The notes under the pieces are model-generated. The model saw nothing but the letters and a program-made list of their open reading frames with translations. It had not been told where the DNA came from and made no database searches. From positions 1 to 64,000 of the forward strand of contig NZ_BAFE01000052.1 of NCBI RefSeq assembly GCF_000247995.1: 64,000 bases of DNA. Reading direction: 5' to 3'. Below, one piece after another: positions 61,786 through 64,000 of the stretch; position 1 is the stretch's first letter, and every line of letters starts with the position of its first letter. The DNA comes from Mobilicoccus pelagius NBRC 104925 (lineage in GTDB: Bacteria > Actinomycetota > Actinomycetes > Actinomycetales > Dermatophilaceae). A program made the position numbers and the translations under genes.

Positions 61786-64000
61786 CCCGGCCCACCTCCG
61801 AGGGGTCCTCCCCGGCCCGACCCCGTGCCGCCGCGGGAACCGCCACCGCAGACGCACACGACTCGACGACCCCGGCCCCCGCGCGGGAGGCCGCCCCCAC
61901 GGCGCGGTACTCCGCGGTCGCCATCGCGCACGCTCTTTCGCTACCGACCCCCACGCCCGAGCAACGCGCCGTCATCGAGGCGCCGCCGACGTCGATGCTC
62001 GTCGTCGCGGGTGCCGGCTCGGGCAAGACCGAGACGATGTCCGGGCGCGTCGTCTGGCTCGTCGCCAATGGACTCGTCGCCCCCGAACGCATCCTCGGAC
62101 TCACGTTCACCCGCAAGGCCGCCGGCGAACTCGCCGACCGCATCGGCGGACGTCTGCGCCGGCTCGCCGCGACCGGTCTCTGGACGCAACCGTCCTCGCC
62201 GGAGGCTCCCCCGGCCGCCGACGTCACCTCCGCGGCCGTCCTCGAGGCCGACGCCCTCCCCACCGTCGCCACCTATCACTCCTACGCGGGCACGATCGTC
62301 CGCGAGCACGGACTCCGCCTCGGCATCGAACCCGACGCGCGGCTCCTCACGGAGGCGGCCGCCTGGCAGTACGCCCACGAGATCGTCGTCCGCTACGACG
62401 GGCCGATGACGGAGGTCGACAAGGCCGAATCCACCGTCACCGCGGCCGTGCGCGACCTCGCCGGGCAGCTCGCCGAACACCTCTGCACCGTCGAGGATCT
62501 CGCGGCCCACCTCGAACGGCTCGACACGCACGTCGCCGGTCTGCCCCAGGGGTCGGGCCGGTTCAAGGGCATGCCCGCCCCGGTCAAGGAGCTCCTCGCC
62601 CACGTCCACGCACAGCGCCGGGTGCTGCCCCTCCTCGAGGCGTACGCCCGCACGAAGAGCCGCGCTGAGGCCCTCGACTTCGCCGACCAGATGGCGCTCG
62701 CCGCGACCCTCGCCGAGCTCGACCCCGGTGTCGCCCGCGCCGAACGGGACCGGTACTCCGTCGTCCTCCTCGACGAGTTCCAGGACACGAGCGAGGCCCA
62801 GATGCGCCTCCTCCACGCCCTGTTCGCCGATCCGCGCGCCGGGGCGACCCGCTCGGTCACCGCCGTCGGGGACCCGCACCAGTCGATCTACGGCTGGCGG
62901 GGCGCGAGCTCGACGACGCTCGCCGCCTTCCCCCAGCGGTTCACCGTCCCCGCCGGCTCCCTCGCCGTCGACGCCCCCCTCGACGTCTCCGCTCCGGGAG
63001 CCGCGCCCGAGGGAGCGGACGGTGGGCGGACGCCGTCCGAACCGACCGCGGTCGGGAGGGCCGCGGCAACTCCCTCGGCCACCGGGTCCACGACCGACGC
63101 GGCAGCCGCCGCCGACGCGGCATCCACTGCAGCCGTTCCCGACCGGCATGGGACGGGGGAGGGGCACGAGACGTCGTCGGAGCAGGACCCCCTCGGGCGG
63201 GACGCCGTGACCGCGGCGGGCCTTCCTCTGCCGGACGGGCCCGACGTCGACGGCGCGTGCGTTTCCGCCACCGTCGGCGTCGGCGCCGTCGACGGGCGTC
63301 GAACCGCCGCGCCGCTCGTCCCGCCGGTGCTGCCCCTGTCGACGAGCTGGCGCAACGACGTCGCCGTCCTCGCCGTCGCGAACGCCACGGCCGCGCCGCT
63401 CTCGGCGGCGAGCCCGGTGCCCGTCCGGGAGTTGCGGCCGTCCCCGGTCGCGGGGACGGGCCTCGTCGAGGCGGCGCGCCTCGCGACGGCCACGGACGAG
63501 GCGGACTACGTCGCCGACTGGATCGCGTCGCAGTGGTGGACGCCCGGCGGGGGACGACGACACAGCGGTGTCTCGGCCGCCGTGCTGTGCCGTCGCCGGG
63601 CCCAGTTCGCCGCCGTCGCCGACGCGCTCGGGGCGAGGGGGATCCCCGTCGAGGTCGTCGGCCTCGGGGGCCTGCTCACCCGCCCGGAGGTGAGTGACGT
63701 CGTCTCGCTCCTGCGGGTCGTTCACGACCCGACGCGCGGCGACGCCCTCATGCGGCTCCTCGTCGGTCCCTCCGTGCGTCTCGGAGCCGCAGACCTCGAC
63801 GCCCTCGGCGCGTGGTCGAGATACCTCCACCGGCATCGGGACGACGGGCCGGGTGCTGTGTCCGTCTCCGCGTCGGGCGCCCCCGGCGCGGACCGCTCCG
63901 CGCAGGCCACGGCCGTGGACGACGACACGGACCGGCCGAGTCTCGCCGAGGCCGTCGACGCCCTTCCCCCGCCGGGGTGGCAGGGGGGTCAGGGCGAGCG
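61782..64000 (+). CDS. adnB: AdnB: UvrD-like helicase-nuclease partner (3' end outside window)
   Basis: Open from ATG 61782 to the window end, 739 codons seen. Lead motor of AdnAB. Walker A VVAGAGSGKT ending at about 83, motif Ia LTFTRKAAGELADRI, Walker B DEFQDT at 331-336, motif III GDPHQSIYGWRG near 364-375. An insert of about 125 Ala/Gly/Asp/Ser-rich residues (about 388-512) splits motif III from motif IV (PLSTSWRND). The C-terminal motor motifs and nuclease domain lie beyond the window. Translationally coupled to adnA. Confidence 0.92.
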   Translation, partial: MTRPTSEGSSPARPRAAAGTATADAHDSTTPAPAREAAPTARYSAVAIAHALSLPTPTPEQRAVIEAPPTSMLVVAGAGSGKTETMSGRVVWLVANGLVAPERILGLTFTRKAAGELADRIGGRLRRLAATGLWTQPSSPEAPPAADVTSAAVLEADALPTVATYHSYAGTIVREHGLRLGIEPDARLLTEAAAWQYAHEIVVRYDGPMTEVDKAESTVTAAVRDLAGQLAEHLCTVEDLAAHLERLDTHVAGLPQGSGRFKGMPAPVKELLAHVHAQRRVLPLLEAYARTKSRAEALDFADQMALAATLAELDPGVARAERDRYSVVLLDEFQDTSEAQMRLLHALFADPRAGATRSVTAVGDPHQSIYGWRGASSTTLAAFPQRFTVPAGSLAVDAPLDVSAPGAAPEGADGGRTPSEPTAVGRAAATPSATGSTTDAAAAADAASTAAVPDRHGTGEGHETSSEQDPLGRDAVTAAGLPLPDGPDVDGACVSATVGVGAVDGRRTAAPLVPPVLPLSTSWRNDVAVLAVANATAAPLSAASPVPVRELRPSPVAGTGLVEAARLATATDEADYVADWIASQWWTPGGGRRHSGVSAAVLCRRRAQFAAVADALGARGIPVEVVGLGGLLTRPEVSDVVSLLRVVHDPTRGDALMRLLVGPSVRLGAADLDALGAWSRYLHRHRDDGPGAVSVSASGAPGADRSAQATAVDDDTDRPSLAEAVDALPPPGWQGGQGE

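Overview
This window is chromosomal DNA from a high-G+C actinomycete. Codons are almost all G/C-ending, and the gene content is characteristic: mycothiol deacetylase MshB, the AdnAB helicase-nuclease, TatB, DUF3107, DUF3117, and a DapD/DapC/DapE lysine route. The style (short intergenic gaps, ATGA/GTGA overlaps, many start codons only 6-9 nt after a TAnnnT hexamer) best suits a member of Micrococcales, but I cannot name a genus. From memory, the backbone typA - mshB - fdxA - dapC - dapD/dapE - LOG - DUF3117 - O-methyltransferase - sigE - tatB - mrp - DUF1003 - MgtE-like follows the Mycobacterium tuberculosis order from about Rv1165 to Rv1232c. The right end (DEAD-box helicase, DUF3107, TetR, adnA, adnB) matches the Rv3211-Rv3201c neighbourhood. 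Other genes sit between these conserved anchors.

Layout. 1-4.1 kb: 3' end of typA, a decayed IS110-type transposase tail, then a BrnQ carrier and HAD phosphatase pair. 4.3-6.9 kb: metQ-metN-metI methionine importer. 7.0-12.8 kb: a TetR repressor divergent from oleate hydratase, an aspartate aminotransferase, an internally deleted SDR gene and a xylulokinase. 12.9-17.2 kb (minus): acyl-CoA synthetase, Kef-type cation/proton antiporter, PPK2. 17.6-25.7 kb: mshB, flavin reductase, fdxA, dapC, a lysozyme-like membrane protein, dapD, a chemoreceptor and dapE. 25.7-29.2 kb: ahpC-ahpF-oxyR with a near-complete OxyR tetramer site upstream. 29.5-38.9 kb: LOG protein, DivIVA-like protein, GT-C mannosyltransferase, DUF3117 (frameshifted here), O-methyltransferase, sigE, tatB, mrp, DUF1003, MgtE/CBS protein, DedA. 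39.2-41.2 kb: two HpcH/HpaI lyases (malyl-CoA lyase and malyl-CoA thioesterase types). 41.3-49.8 kb: POT peptide transporter, L,D-transpeptidase, acyl-CoA dehydrogenase, a stress-type membrane protein, aminopeptidase P, ThrE exporter. 49.9-53.7 kb: lipoamide dehydrogenase, mesaconyl-CoA hydratase, PHP phosphoesterase. 54.2-64 kb: RhlE-like helicase, DUF3107, TetR, adnA and the start of adnB (runs off the end).

How the genes work together. The two lyases and the mesaconyl-CoA hydratase are consecutive late enzymes of the ethylmalonyl-CoA pathway (or of a related 3-hydroxypropionate/methylaspartate-type route), but here they lie in two places about 11 kb apart. With oleate hydratase, acyl-CoA synthetase and an acyl-CoA dehydrogenase they suggest growth on fatty acids or acetyl-CoA-yielding substrates. 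The ahp-oxyR block is a self-contained peroxide response. DapC, DapD and DapE make diaminopimelate for peptidoglycan, which the L,D-transpeptidase acts on. I found no phage, CRISPR, toxin-antitoxin or recognisable new defence system. The least ordinary items are the split ethylmalonyl-CoA module, the chemoreceptor inside the dap cluster, sigE lacking its usual rseA/htrA neighbours, the two damaged genes (SDR and DUF3117), the low-complexity inserts in AdnA/AdnB, and the recurrent leaderless-promoter arrangement.
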